Shown: positions 14,969-21,629 of the stretch, in pieces | Layout: the number at the start of each line of letters is the position of its first letter | Position numbering within the stretch: position 1 is the first letter of the stretch | Notes under the pieces: generated by a model | Told to the model about the DNA's origin: nothing | Seen by the model: only the letters and a program-made list of their open reading frames with translations | The model's database searches: none | Program-made: the position numbers and the translations under genes | Assembly: GCA_001805465.1 (NCBI GenBank) | Contig: MHGH01000021.1 | Span: forward strand, 22,539-47,130 | Origin: Omnitrophica WOR_2 bacterium RBG_13_41_10 | GTDB taxonomy: Bacteria; Omnitrophota; Gorgyraeia; Gygaellales; Profunditerraquicolaceae | DNA: 24,592 nt | Direction of reading: 5' to 3'

Positions 14969-15763
14969 CTAAATTGCCAGAGCTTCTTTAGCAAGCAGTT
15001 CTTTGGCTAAAGTAGCAGCCCTTTTGCCAGAAACAAGCATCCCTGCAAATGTTGGCCCCATGCGCGGTAATCCAAATACTGTAGCCACGCTCATGCCGCA
15101 GGCAATTAGTCCGGGATAAATCTCTTTGGTGTATTCTACGACTAAATCCTCAGAAGCCCCAACATCCATCGGCCCAAAACCTTTAGTTTTAATTAATCCT
15201 CTTCTTTCTAAGGCAGCGGCAACTGCGGCATCGTGGCCCGTAGCATCAATAATTAGTTTTGCTTCAATAGCCACAGGGTCAACACAGGTAATTTGTTTTG
15301 GCAGGATAGAAACAGGGGCCCAATTCACCACTACCCCGCCTATACGATTTCCCTTAAGAATAACGTCATCAAACTTGGTCAAATTTAAGAACTTTACGCC
15401 GCTATCACAGGCAGAAGCAATGAGCTTAGAACATGCATGTGGGCCACTAGCCGTAAACAAACCAGGTTCTACTTGCCGATAAGGAATGGATAATTCCTCT
15501 AATATATCCTGCGCGGGGCTACGAAAAGTTACTACATTCATCAGGTAACCACCGACCCAAAAACCACCGCCCAAATAATTATTAGACTCAATAATCAAAA
15601 CCTTTAAGCCGTCTTTGGCTAATTCTCTACCTGCCACCAACCCGCTGGGTCCGGCACCGATAATAACGACCTCCGAGGCTAAATTAGCTAAGAATTCTTG
15701 GGAAAATTCCCTGACAATCGCAGCAGTAACTTGATTTTCTGATACTTGAGCAAATTTCTCCAT
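14969..15763 (-). CDS. thi4: Thi4-family thiazole synthase, Cys-type
   Basis: Thi4 makes the ADP-thiazole precursor of thiamine from NAD and glycine. The 264-residue protein shows the dinucleotide loop IIGAGPSGLVAG (34-45), GGGFWVGG (65-72), DATGHDA (173-179) and GLPRMGPTFAGML (231-243). In the sulfur position before the conserved VDP it has Cys160 (QITCVDP). Archaeal sulfide-using Thi4 has His there, and the self-sacrificing yeast enzyme has Cys205. This copy therefore looks like the suicide type, which is uncommon in prokaryotes. I chose the ATG at 15763 because AAGGGAGG precedes it; the ATG at 15787 lies inside a hairpin. A second Thi4 begins beyond the window edge at 24592. Confidence 0.87.
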   Translation of the reverse strand: MEKFAQVSENQVTAAIVREFSQEFLANLASEVVIIGAGPSGLVAGRELAKDGLKVLIIESNNYLGGGFWVGGYLMNVVTFRSPAQDILEELSIPYRQVEPGLFTASGPHACSKLIASACDSGVKFLNLTKFDDVILKGNRIGGVVVNWAPVSILPKQITCVDPVAIEAKLIIDATGHDAAVAAALERRGLIKTKGFGPMDVGASEDLVVEYTKEIYPGLIACGMSVATVFGLPRMGPTFAGMLVSGKRAATLAKELLAKEALAI

Positions 15764-15782
15764 TTTACCTCCCTTAAAACGA

Positions 15783-15805
15783 GGCACTCTTATTTAATGA
15801 GTGCC
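15783..15805 (-). terminator. Weak terminator-like hairpin between the Cys-rich peptide gene and thi4
   Basis: On the minus strand GGCACTC (15805-15799) pairs perfectly with GAGTGCC (15789-15783) around a 9-base loop; TCGTTTT follows. The T-run is short, so partial termination or transcript processing is more likely than full release. It lies just upstream of the thi4 ribosome site. Confidence 0.5.
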
Positions 15806-15822
15806 CCATCAATAATACTATC

Positions 15823-15963
15823 TTAACTGCTACAATTGGCACAAGAGCAGGCACAACAACCGCACTCTTGCTGGGTTAGGCGCTTACAGTTGGCAAAGAC
15901 ATAAGCAGTAGAAGCGGCCAGAAGCACCGCCGCAACAGCGATAATCACAAAATTTTTTAACAT
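15823..15963 (-). CDS. Small exported cysteine-rich peptide (46 aa)
   Basis: The reading frame encodes 46 residues. It begins with a hydrophobic signal peptide or membrane anchor (MLKNFVIIAVAAVLLAAST, residues 1-19), with possible cleavage after Ala24. The rest is a short tail with seven cysteines (26, 34, 36, 37, 39, 41, 44), including CGCCACSC. A near-perfect ribosome binding site AAAGGAGGTG precedes the ATG, which makes real expression likely. I do not recognise a family; the layout recalls FeoB-associated cysteine-rich membrane proteins or a periplasmic metal-binding peptide, but no feoB is present. It is the first gene after the Rrf2 regulator and precedes thi4, so it is probably controlled by Fe-S status. 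Confidence 0.75.
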   Translation of the reverse strand: MLKNFVIIAVAAVLLAASTAYVFANCKRLTQQECGCCACSCANCSS

Positions 15964-15980
15964 ACTGCACCTCCTTTATC

Positions 15981-16421
15981 CTAAATATTGTAGGCGAAAG
16001 CTGATTTGTGTTTAGCTTTCTGTTTATCCACCATATCTTTCAAAGTAACGGCACGCAAAGTCTGAGTAATCTTATCGGTAATTTCTTGCCAAATATCTCT
16101 GGTTACACAAAATTGAACACGCCGACAGACTGAAGTATTCTCTACGCATTCTACCAAAGAAAGGGACCCCTCTAAAACATCAATTATCTCTTTTAAGTTA
16201 ATTTCTGATGGCGGCTTAGCCAAGGCATATCCGCCATGTGCACCCCTGCTAGAATTTATTAAACCTGCAGTCTTAAGGGGCGTAATTAAATGCCATAAAT
16301 ACTTTTCAGAAATTTCCTGACGGCCAGCAATATCCTTAAGAAAGACCGGGCCTTTTCCATAACATAAGGCTAATTCCAACATTAACCTTACTCCGTAACG
16401 GCCCTTAGTAGATAATTTCAT
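15981..16421 (-). CDS. Rrf2-family Fe-S regulator (IscR-like)
   Basis: This 146-residue winged-helix repressor opens with the canonical MKLSTKGRYGVRLMLELA. The recognition region is ISEKYLWHLITPLKTAGLINSSRGAHGGY (residues 37-65). The three cysteines Cys92, Cys99 and Cys105 have C-x6-C-x5-C spacing, close to the [2Fe-2S] ligands of IscR (92, 98, 104). It should sense Fe-S or redox state and control the sulfur operon that it heads. It has a strong ribosome site (GGAGGG) and a consensus promoter with an inverted repeat at the predicted transcription start, which suggests autoregulation. CymR- or NsrR-like ligand sensing cannot be excluded. Confidence 0.93.
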   Translation of the reverse strand: MKLSTKGRYGVRLMLELALCYGKGPVFLKDIAGRQEISEKYLWHLITPLKTAGLINSSRGAHGGYALAKPPSEINLKEIIDVLEGSLSLVECVENTSVCRRVQFCVTRDIWQEITDKITQTLRAVTLKDMVDKQKAKHKSAFAYNI

Positions 16422-16447
16422 TTCATACCCTCCGATTTAACAAATTA

Positions 16448-16471
16448 CTACTATTTCTATTAAGTTAGTAG
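16448..16471. promoter_or_regulatory. Candidate Rrf2 operator (inverted repeat CTACTA-N12-TAGTAG)
   Basis: A perfect 6-bp inverted repeat with a 12-base spacer immediately follows the -10 box of the regulator promoter, overlapping the expected transcription start. Its position is ideal for autorepression. The half-site TACTA/TAGTA also occurs in the palindrome before the second Rrf2 gene at 24075-24115. Confidence 0.55.
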
Positions 16472-16500
16472 AGTATAATATAAAAAATAAATTTTGTCAA
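16472..16500 (-). promoter_or_regulatory. Consensus promoter of the sulfur operon
   Basis: On the minus strand TTGACA (16495-16500) and TATACT (16472-16477) are 17 bases apart, the same arrangement and hexamers as at cspA. It would drive the Rrf2 regulator and, by read-through, the genes down to birA. Predicted start near 16465. Confidence 0.88.
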
Positions 16501-16508
16501 GTAAAAAA

Positions 16509-17246
16509 TTAACTTGATAGTCTTTTTTGCAGAAATTCTCTAAATTCTGGGGGGAATTCGATTTTAGCCTTTCCTGCGGAGCATTTCTCTATATTTTCTA
16601 TAATCTTAGGCAGCCTATTATAAGGCATGCTGATTAAGAGCTTGTCTTTTTCTACATTGCACATCTTTCGTGCGGTATAATCATAGAAAGACAAATTAAG
16701 TTCTCCTGTTAATAAGGGGTATATGATACTCATCCTACAGGTAGGCCCACCGATTTTAATCTTGGGCATAATTCCGTCCGCAAACATGGCTAAAGTAAGT
16801 ATACGGCAGGCCTGCTCTGCATTAACTATCAGAATGACCAGCCCGGGTTCAAGGTGCGCTTTTTCTAAAGGCGAAAGTAAGAAATAAGAACTGGAATTAT
16901 CAGGAACTGGCTCCATTTGGGAGATTAATTTATCCAGGGCCTGATAAGAACAAAATAATTTTTCTCCTTCTACTACAAATTTCTTGATCATATTTATAAT
17001 CTTGGGGTCATCAATCTTGTTAAATCCCAAGTGCCAGCTGGCGCCAAAGCAGGCGTTAGTTTTTTTATCAATCTGTAATGTCGCACCCTTTCCTGCATCT
17101 AGGATTGCCCTACAGATGCGTAACTTTTTATCTTCAACTGTTAAAAACGGCTCCTTTAGGCAGCTTAAAGCTACGGGGCTATATTCTAAACTAAGCCATT
17201 CCTTTAGCACTATAGAATATTCCTGCCATTCTTTTTTATCGTTCAT
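16509..17246 (-). CDS. DUF169 protein
   Basis: This 245-residue cytoplasmic protein matches DUF169, a family of unknown function common in anaerobes and methanogens. Characteristic parts are the opening YSIVLKEWLSLEYSPVALSCL (residues 9-29), the CRAILDAGKG segment near residue 45, CFGASWHLGF near residue 66, and KIGGPTCRMSIIYPL near residues 163-177. Several cysteines (29, 45, 66 and others) are spread along it, and a metal or cofactor site is conceivable. It is the last gene of the redox operon, 6 bases after thioredoxin reductase. The promoter of the sulfur operon begins right after its stop. No function can be named. Confidence 0.8.
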   Translation of the reverse strand: MNDKKEWQEYSIVLKEWLSLEYSPVALSCLKEPFLTVEDKKLRICRAILDAGKGATLQIDKKTNACFGASWHLGFNKIDDPKIINMIKKFVVEGEKLFCSYQALDKLISQMEPVPDNSSSYFLLSPLEKAHLEPGLVILIVNAEQACRILTLAMFADGIMPKIKIGGPTCRMSIIYPLLTGELNLSFYDYTARKMCNVEKDKLLISMPYNRLPKIIENIEKCSAGKAKIEFPPEFREFLQKRLSS

Positions 17247-17252
17247 TTCAAT

Positions 17253-18155
17253 TTATCCTGTTTTAGCTAAATATTTAAAAGCGCTTAGCGCTGCTTTAGA
17301 GCCTTCTCCGGCGGCAATAATTATTTGCTTTTCCTGCACATCCGTGACATCCCCTGCAGCAAATATACCGGGAATATTGGTTTCATTACTGCGGTTAATT
17401 TTAATTTCGCCTCGCTCATTTTTCTGGACATCTTGCACAAATTCTGAATTGGGCACAAGGCCGATCTCTACAAATACCCCTTCTACCGCTAAGGTTTTTA
17501 TTTCCTTGCCCGTGCTGATATTTATACCCTTAACCAGACTGTCACCGAATATTCCTTTCACTTGCGTATTATTCATTATGGTTACTTTATCGTTTTTTTC
17601 TACTTGTTCTCTCATGATTGCTTCTGCGCCAAGATTAGCGGCGGCATTAATAAGATAAATGTGTTTGGCTATAGTTAGTAATTGTAAAACTGCATCTAAA
17701 GCAGAATTGCCTCCGCCGATAACAGCGACTTCCTTATCGGCAAACAAAGGCCCGTCACAAATAGCGCAATAAGTCAACCCTTTATTTTTAAATTCTTTTT
17801 CACCCGGCACCCCTAATTCTTTTGTTTTTTTTCCGGATGCGATAATCACAGCCCTGGCTTCGTATGAACCCTTGTCGGACTCACCCCAGATGTAATCTTT
17901 AATTTTCTTTATTTCAGTTACCCGTTCGTTCTCCTTAAGTGGAATATTGAACTTACGCATGTGCTCTTCGAATTTACCGGCTAACTCCGGCCCTGTGATA
18001 AACTGGTAACCGGTGTAATTTTCGATATCGCCGCTCCAAGCTGCCTGGCCGCCGATATCCTTAGTAATCACTAAAAGATTTAGCCTACGGCGCGCAGCAT
18101 AGACGCTAGCGGTTATCCCTGCAGGCCCTGCGCCAATAATAATTAAATCATACAT
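17253..18155 (-). CDS. trxB: Thioredoxin reductase (FAD, NAD(P)H)
   Basis: This 300-residue low-molecular-weight flavoprotein passes electrons from NAD(P)H through FAD to a redox disulfide and then to thioredoxin or glutaredoxin-like partners. The FAD loop GAGPAG is at 8-13. The redox pair Cys130/Cys133 lies in YCAICDGPLF, where most relatives have CATC. The NAD(P) loop GGGNSA is at 147-152 and the C-terminal FAD motif GIFAAGDV is near 265-272. The segment FVEIGLVPNSE is close to AhpF-like members. The glutaredoxin-like gene lies 5 bases upstream in the same operon and is the most likely acceptor. Confidence 0.95.
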   Translation of the reverse strand: MYDLIIIGAGPAGITASVYAARRRLNLLVITKDIGGQAAWSGDIENYTGYQFITGPELAGKFEEHMRKFNIPLKENERVTEIKKIKDYIWGESDKGSYEARAVIIASGKKTKELGVPGEKEFKNKGLTYCAICDGPLFADKEVAVIGGGNSALDAVLQLLTIAKHIYLINAAANLGAEAIMREQVEKNDKVTIMNNTQVKGIFGDSLVKGINISTGKEIKTLAVEGVFVEIGLVPNSEFVQDVQKNERGEIKINRSNETNIPGIFAAGDVTDVQEKQIIIAAGEGSKAALSAFKYLAKTG

Positions 18156-18160
18156 GTTAG

Positions 18161-18397
18161 TTACAATTCCAGTGCTTGTTTTATTTTATCCTTATCAAAC
18201 CCGATAATAATCTCACCATCTATATCTATTACCGGAACCCCCATCTGTCCGGATTTTTTTATCATTTCTTCGGCTGCTACTTGGTTGCTGCCAACATCTA
18301 GATCCTCAAAAGCTATATTATTGTCTTTTAAGAATTGCTTTGCTCGTATACAAAATGGGCAGGTGGTAGTGCTATAAACTTTTACTTTTTTATCCAT
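18161..18397 (-). CDS. Glutaredoxin-like / NrdH-type thiol redox protein
   Basis: This 78-residue thioredoxin-fold protein has the active site CPFC (Cys13, Cys16) after the first strand VKVYSTTT. The cis-proline is in GVPVIDIDG (53-61) and the end is FDKDKIKQAL. The glutathione-binding features are weak, and the next gene is thioredoxin reductase. It is thus more likely reduced by TrxB, like NrdH and the glutaredoxin-like proteins of anaerobes, than by glutathione. It could reduce ribonucleotide reductase, peroxidases or persulfides. Length and motif order are normal. Confidence 0.93.
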   Translation of the reverse strand: MDKKVKVYSTTTCPFCIRAKQFLKDNNIAFEDLDVGSNQVAAEEMIKKSGQMGVPVIDIDGEIIIGFDKDKIKQALEL

Positions 18398-18419
18398 CTT
18401 ATACCTCCCTTAATCTCCC

Positions 18420-18881
18420 TTACTTTAAATTATGCGGGGTCAGGTCCACTATTTCATCTACCCGCATCGCTATAATATATTCGGGTTTAGGTAAAAGTGC
18501 TTCGGGATGCCGAGGATGCCCTTTTTCCTGGCGCAGGTTTTTTAAAAGCCTTGCAGTTATCCTGTTGGTAATTTTATCCTCCCAGGCTTTTATTAACCGA
18601 GAATTTGTTTCTTTTTGTTTAAGAAGCCGCGCCTGGCCTTTAAGGCAATACCCCTTAAAGCTGTGTTCATCAACAGCAGTGATGCTTATATGGGGATTTC
18701 TTTTTAAATTAAAAAATGTCCTTGCCCGATATAAATCTAATAGATGCACCGTTCCCTTTTGCTCAATTTTAACTATCCCTTTGCAGGAATTATGTATAGC
18801 TTTATTTTTATCTATAGTAGAGACAATCACAAAGCCCTGATTCTGGAAAAAATTAACGATAACATCGCTTAATCTTTTCAT
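18420..18881 (-). CDS. FMN-binding split-barrel protein (pyridoxamine 5'-phosphate oxidase family)
   Basis: This 153-residue protein has the N-terminal pattern of the PNPOx-like split barrel: FVIVSTIDKNKAIHNSCKGIV (residues 17-37), VHLLDLYRARTFFNLKRNPHISITAVD and the strand KGYCLKGQARLL. Such proteins bind FMN or heme and act as small flavin reductases or electron carriers. Classical pyridoxamine oxidase is longer and has further phosphate ligands that I do not see, so vitamin B6 synthesis is unlikely. The neighbouring rubredoxin, 3 bases upstream, suggests an electron-transfer couple resembling rubredoxin to flavoprotein oxygen or peroxide reduction, but that is inference. Confidence 0.8.
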   Translation of the reverse strand: MKRLSDVIVNFFQNQGFVIVSTIDKNKAIHNSCKGIVKIEQKGTVHLLDLYRARTFFNLKRNPHISITAVDEHSFKGYCLKGQARLLKQKETNSRLIKAWEDKITNRITARLLKNLRQEKGHPRHPEALLPKPEYIIAMRVDEIVDLTPHNLK

Positions 18882-18884
18882 TAT

Positions 18885-19046
18885 TTAGCCTTCCTTTACA
18901 AATTGGGACTTATCTGCCCCGCAAACAGGGCAGACCCAACTTAAAGGTAAATCCTCAAAAGCTACTCCCGGCTTTATGCATGAATCCGGATCCCCTAATG
19001 CAGGATCATATATATAACCGCATACTATGCACCGATATTTAGCCAT
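18885..19046 (-). CDS. Rubredoxin
   Basis: This 53-residue one-iron electron carrier has the two knuckles CIVCGYIYD (Cys6, Cys9) and CPVCGADKSQF (Cys39, Cys42), plus the spacing and aromatic core (Tyr4, Tyr11, Tyr13, Trp37) of a classical rubredoxin. PGVAFEDLPLSWVCP is typical. Its likely reductant is the FNR-like flavoprotein encoded two genes upstream. Likely acceptors are the ferritin-like membrane protein or the split-barrel protein, as in anaerobic oxygen and peroxide detoxification. It ends 3 bases before the split-barrel gene and starts 17 bases after the ferritin/VIT1 gene. Confidence 0.97.
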   Translation of the reverse strand: MAKYRCIVCGYIYDPALGDPDSCIKPGVAFEDLPLSWVCPVCGADKSQFVKEG

Positions 19047-19063
19047 AATTTCTATCTAGTCTG

Positions 19064-19936
19064 CTAAGCTCCAATCCTAAAAACATTCCTGATAATTATG
19101 CCGATTAAATAATTTACCGCTGCCACCCCTAAACTGATGCCGGCCATTTCTAAGAACCTATGTTTAAAATTTAACTCCTTTGCTATAGATATATAGTAGG
19201 TAAAAATAAAAATAATAAAAATCGCACTCGCTATTACCAGGCTTAAACAAAAATAGATATTTTTAAAAACTAAATAAGGCGTGATTAATAACATGACTGT
19301 CCCTATATAAGCAATACCGGTATATATGCAGGCCTTAAGCGGGCTTTTTTCGGTTTTTTCCTGCTTGGTAGACAAATACTCGGATGCTGCCATGGATAAA
19401 GAAGCAGCTATTCCGGTAATTAACCCTACGATTGCCACCAGCTTAGTATTTTGTAAGGCTAGGGTAAATCCTACTAACGCTCCGGTTAACTCCACCAAAG
19501 CATCATTTAGCCCTAAGACTACGGAGCTAACGTATTTTAGGCGTTCTTCATCAATTAAATCAATGAGTTGATTTTCATGCTTTTCTTCGTCTTGGATTAT
19601 TCTTTCGACCTGGTTAGATACGGATTTTAACTGTTCATAAATATCCTGCGCTAGCTCTTCGCCTTTTTCCATCAGTTTCAGGCCAAAGGTTAAACCAAAA
19701 ATCCGGGAGATAAAGGTATAAAAAGACACCTTAAAATTATCGGGCGCTACTGTTTCTTGCGTCAGGCTCTTAAAAAATTCATAATGCGAAAGCTCCTCTT
19801 GGGATATTTTTTTTAAGATCGCGGCCCTATTTTTATCTTTAAAGACCGAGGCGAGATTCTTATAGATAACATACTCGGTAATTTCGTTCCTTTGAATCTT
19901 CAGGATCTTTTTCTTTAATTGATTATCTATAATCAT
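19064..19936 (-). CDS. Membrane-bound ferritin-like/VIT1 fusion (MbfA-type iron exporter)
   Basis: This 290-residue protein joins a rubrerythrin-like four-helix domain (residues 1-135) to a VIT1/CCC1 transporter domain (about 140-290). The di-iron ligands are suggested by E18, E48-x2-H51, E93/E94 and E117-x2-H120. The VIT1 part starts with VVLGLNDALVELTGALVGFTLAL and continues with SMAASEYLSTKQE, then three or four further membrane spans. Characterised MbfA proteins bind iron and export it, protecting against oxidative stress. Rubredoxin follows, which may reduce the di-iron centre. The domain pairing is known, but the operon context with SufBC and two Rrf2 genes is informative. Confidence 0.9.
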   Translation of the reverse strand: MIIDNQLKKKILKIQRNEITEYVIYKNLASVFKDKNRAAILKKISQEELSHYEFFKSLTQETVAPDNFKVSFYTFISRIFGLTFGLKLMEKGEELAQDIYEQLKSVSNQVERIIQDEEKHENQLIDLIDEERLKYVSSVVLGLNDALVELTGALVGFTLALQNTKLVAIVGLITGIAASLSMAASEYLSTKQEKTEKSPLKACIYTGIAYIGTVMLLITPYLVFKNIYFCLSLVIASAIFIIFIFTYYISIAKELNFKHRFLEMAGISLGVAAVNYLIGIIIRNVFRIGA

Positions 19937-19956
19937 AATGCGCTACCCTTACCTTA

Positions 19957-20688
19957 TTAATAACCAAGGAAGCTTTCTGTTTTTATAAATTCTTCTTTTG
20001 CGCCAATTGCTAAGCACAGCTCTTTCATTGCCTCTACCATTTTCGGGGGGCCAAATATAAAAAATATTCTCTCCGAGATATCTTTTATATTCCGGGATAC
20101 CAATTCCTTATCGATACGGCCAAAAAGGCAATTCTTGTCCTTAGGCTGGCAATATGTGACAGTATAAAAAACCTTAAAATTCGAATTTTTAGCCTGCCAT
20201 TGATTCAATTCTTCTTTAAAAGAGATTTCTTCTTCTGTCCGGTTAGAATAAAATAACAATGCGTCCGTCTTTAAATTTTTATCTTGGATATATTCTAAAA
20301 TTGAAATTACCGGTGTAATACCGATACCCCCGATTAAAAATGCGATCTTTTGGTGATTATCGGAAAATGTGCACCGGCCAAACGGTCCTTGTATACAGAT
20401 TTCATCTCCTATTCCTAGAGCCTCCAGCCTTTGTGAAAAGGCGCTTTCGCTTAACCGCTTAGTTATCTCAATATAATCCTTTAATGGAGAAGAGGAGAAA
20501 GAAAGATTTTTATTTAATTCTTTATTATTATAATTTGATTCATCAAATATAACTTTTAAGAACTGCCCCGGAATAAAATTTATTGCCAGGGATAGAGAAA
20601 AACGCAGGCTTAATATAGTAGGGGTCCTTTTTATCTTCTCTATCAATTTAATTTTATAGGTATTCGAAATATTATTACAGGCCAACAT
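19957..20688 (-). CDS. Ferredoxin-NADP reductase-like flavoprotein
   Basis: This 243-residue protein has an N-terminal flavin-binding barrel (to about residue 105). The FAD motif is the variant LSFSSSP (62-68) in place of RxYSxxS. The NAD(P)-binding domain has GGIGITP (120-126) and FGPPKMVEAM (about 211-220). It lacks a C-terminal [2Fe-2S] domain and ends in a single aromatic (SFLGY). It could reduce the rubredoxin encoded two genes later, making it a candidate NAD(P)H-rubredoxin reductase. The start overlaps the lactate dehydrogenase gene by 14 bases. Confidence 0.87.
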   Translation of the reverse strand: MLACNNISNTYKIKLIEKIKRTPTILSLRFSLSLAINFIPGQFLKVIFDESNYNNKELNKNLSFSSSPLKDYIEITKRLSESAFSQRLEALGIGDEICIQGPFGRCTFSDNHQKIAFLIGGIGITPVISILEYIQDKNLKTDALLFYSNRTEEEISFKEELNQWQAKNSNFKVFYTVTYCQPKDKNCLFGRIDKELVSRNIKDISERIFFIFGPPKMVEAMKELCLAIGAKEEFIKTESFLGY

Positions 20689-21625
20689 CTTGAATAACTT
20701 TTTTAAGCTTTTGCGCCGAATTCCTAAGGTTGACTATTTCTTCGCTTGCCAATTGAATCTTAAGAACCTCCCTAATCCCCCTCCTATTGAGAACACAAGG
20801 CAAGCTTAAGAATACGTCATTAACATCGTAATAATTTTCTACGTAAGAAGAGACCGGTAGGATAGAATTTTGGTCTTTTAGTATCGCCTCTGTAATCCTC
20901 ACCAAGGCCAGACCTATGCCATAAGAGGTTTCCCCTTTCTTCTCGATTATCTTATAAGCAAAGTCTTTTGCATTGTCAAAGATTTGATTGAGAGGTTCTC
21001 TATAATTACTGCATTTATTGCATAAAGAGCAATATTCTTTTAAGAGCGTCCCGCCGATAGAGGCCTTGCTCCATACGGGAAATTCACTATCCCCGTGTTC
21101 TCCTAAAATATAGGCATGGACATTACGCGCATCTACTTGGCAGTGCTGCGATAAAAGAAAACGTAAGCGATAACTGTCTAATACTGTTCCCGAACCCATC
21201 ACTTGCTGCCAGGGTTTACCGGACATCTTATATGCTGCATAACTTAATACATCAACGGGATTAGATACCACTAACCAAATTGCCTCTTTTGCAAACTTCA
21301 TAATTTGAGGAATCATCCCTTTAAATATTTCCACATTATCTTTAATCAATTCTATTCGGGTCTGACCGGGTTTCTGTTTCTTGCCGGCAGTAATCACCAC
21401 TAAATCTGAATCTTCTAAATCCGGATAGTCTCCTACGCTTATTTCTACAGGAGAAACATAAGGCATTCCGCTATCCAAATCCATAACTTCACCTTCTGCA
21501 TGCTGCTGGTCCAAATCTAAAATTACTATAGACCGGGCTAACCCGCTTATGGTTAAAGCATAAGCATACCTCATCCCTACATTGCCTGCGCCGATAATGG
21601 ATACTTTTGGTCTAAGTTCTTTCAC
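20675..21625 (-). CDS. ldh: L-lactate dehydrogenase (LDH/MDH superfamily)
   Basis: This 316-residue NAD-dependent enzyme interconverts pyruvate and L-lactate. The NAD loop is IGAGNVG (11-17). The specificity loop is AGKKQKPGQTR (80-90), in which Gln84 occupies the LDH position and an Arg would mark malate dehydrogenase. The catalytic loop arginine is Arg90. SGTVLDSYRLR (145-155) contains Asp150 and Arg153, and the catalytic histidine is His178 in GEHGDSE. It is probably fermentative. An LDH inside an Fe-S and iron operon is unusual; it may help balance NADH when Fe-S dependent pyruvate oxidation is impaired. MDH activity is less likely but needs assay. Confidence 0.92.
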   Translation of the reverse strand: MKELRPKVSIIGAGNVGMRYAYALTISGLARSIVILDLDQQHAEGEVMDLDSGMPYVSPVEISVGDYPDLEDSDLVVITAGKKQKPGQTRIELIKDNVEIFKGMIPQIMKFAKEAIWLVVSNPVDVLSYAAYKMSGKPWQQVMGSGTVLDSYRLRFLLSQHCQVDARNVHAYILGEHGDSEFPVWSKASIGGTLLKEYCSLCNKCSNYREPLNQIFDNAKDFAYKIIEKKGETSYGIGLALVRITEAILKDQNSILPVSSYVENYYDVNDVFLSLPCVLNRRGIREVLKIQLASEEIVNLRNSAQKLKKVIQDVGL

Positions 21626-21629
21626 GGCT

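Noticed and set aside
15764..15822. TPP riboswitch upstream of thi4
   Set aside because: Neither the CTGAGA nor the ACCTGA-type conserved elements are present and the space is too short; only a simple hairpin is seen.
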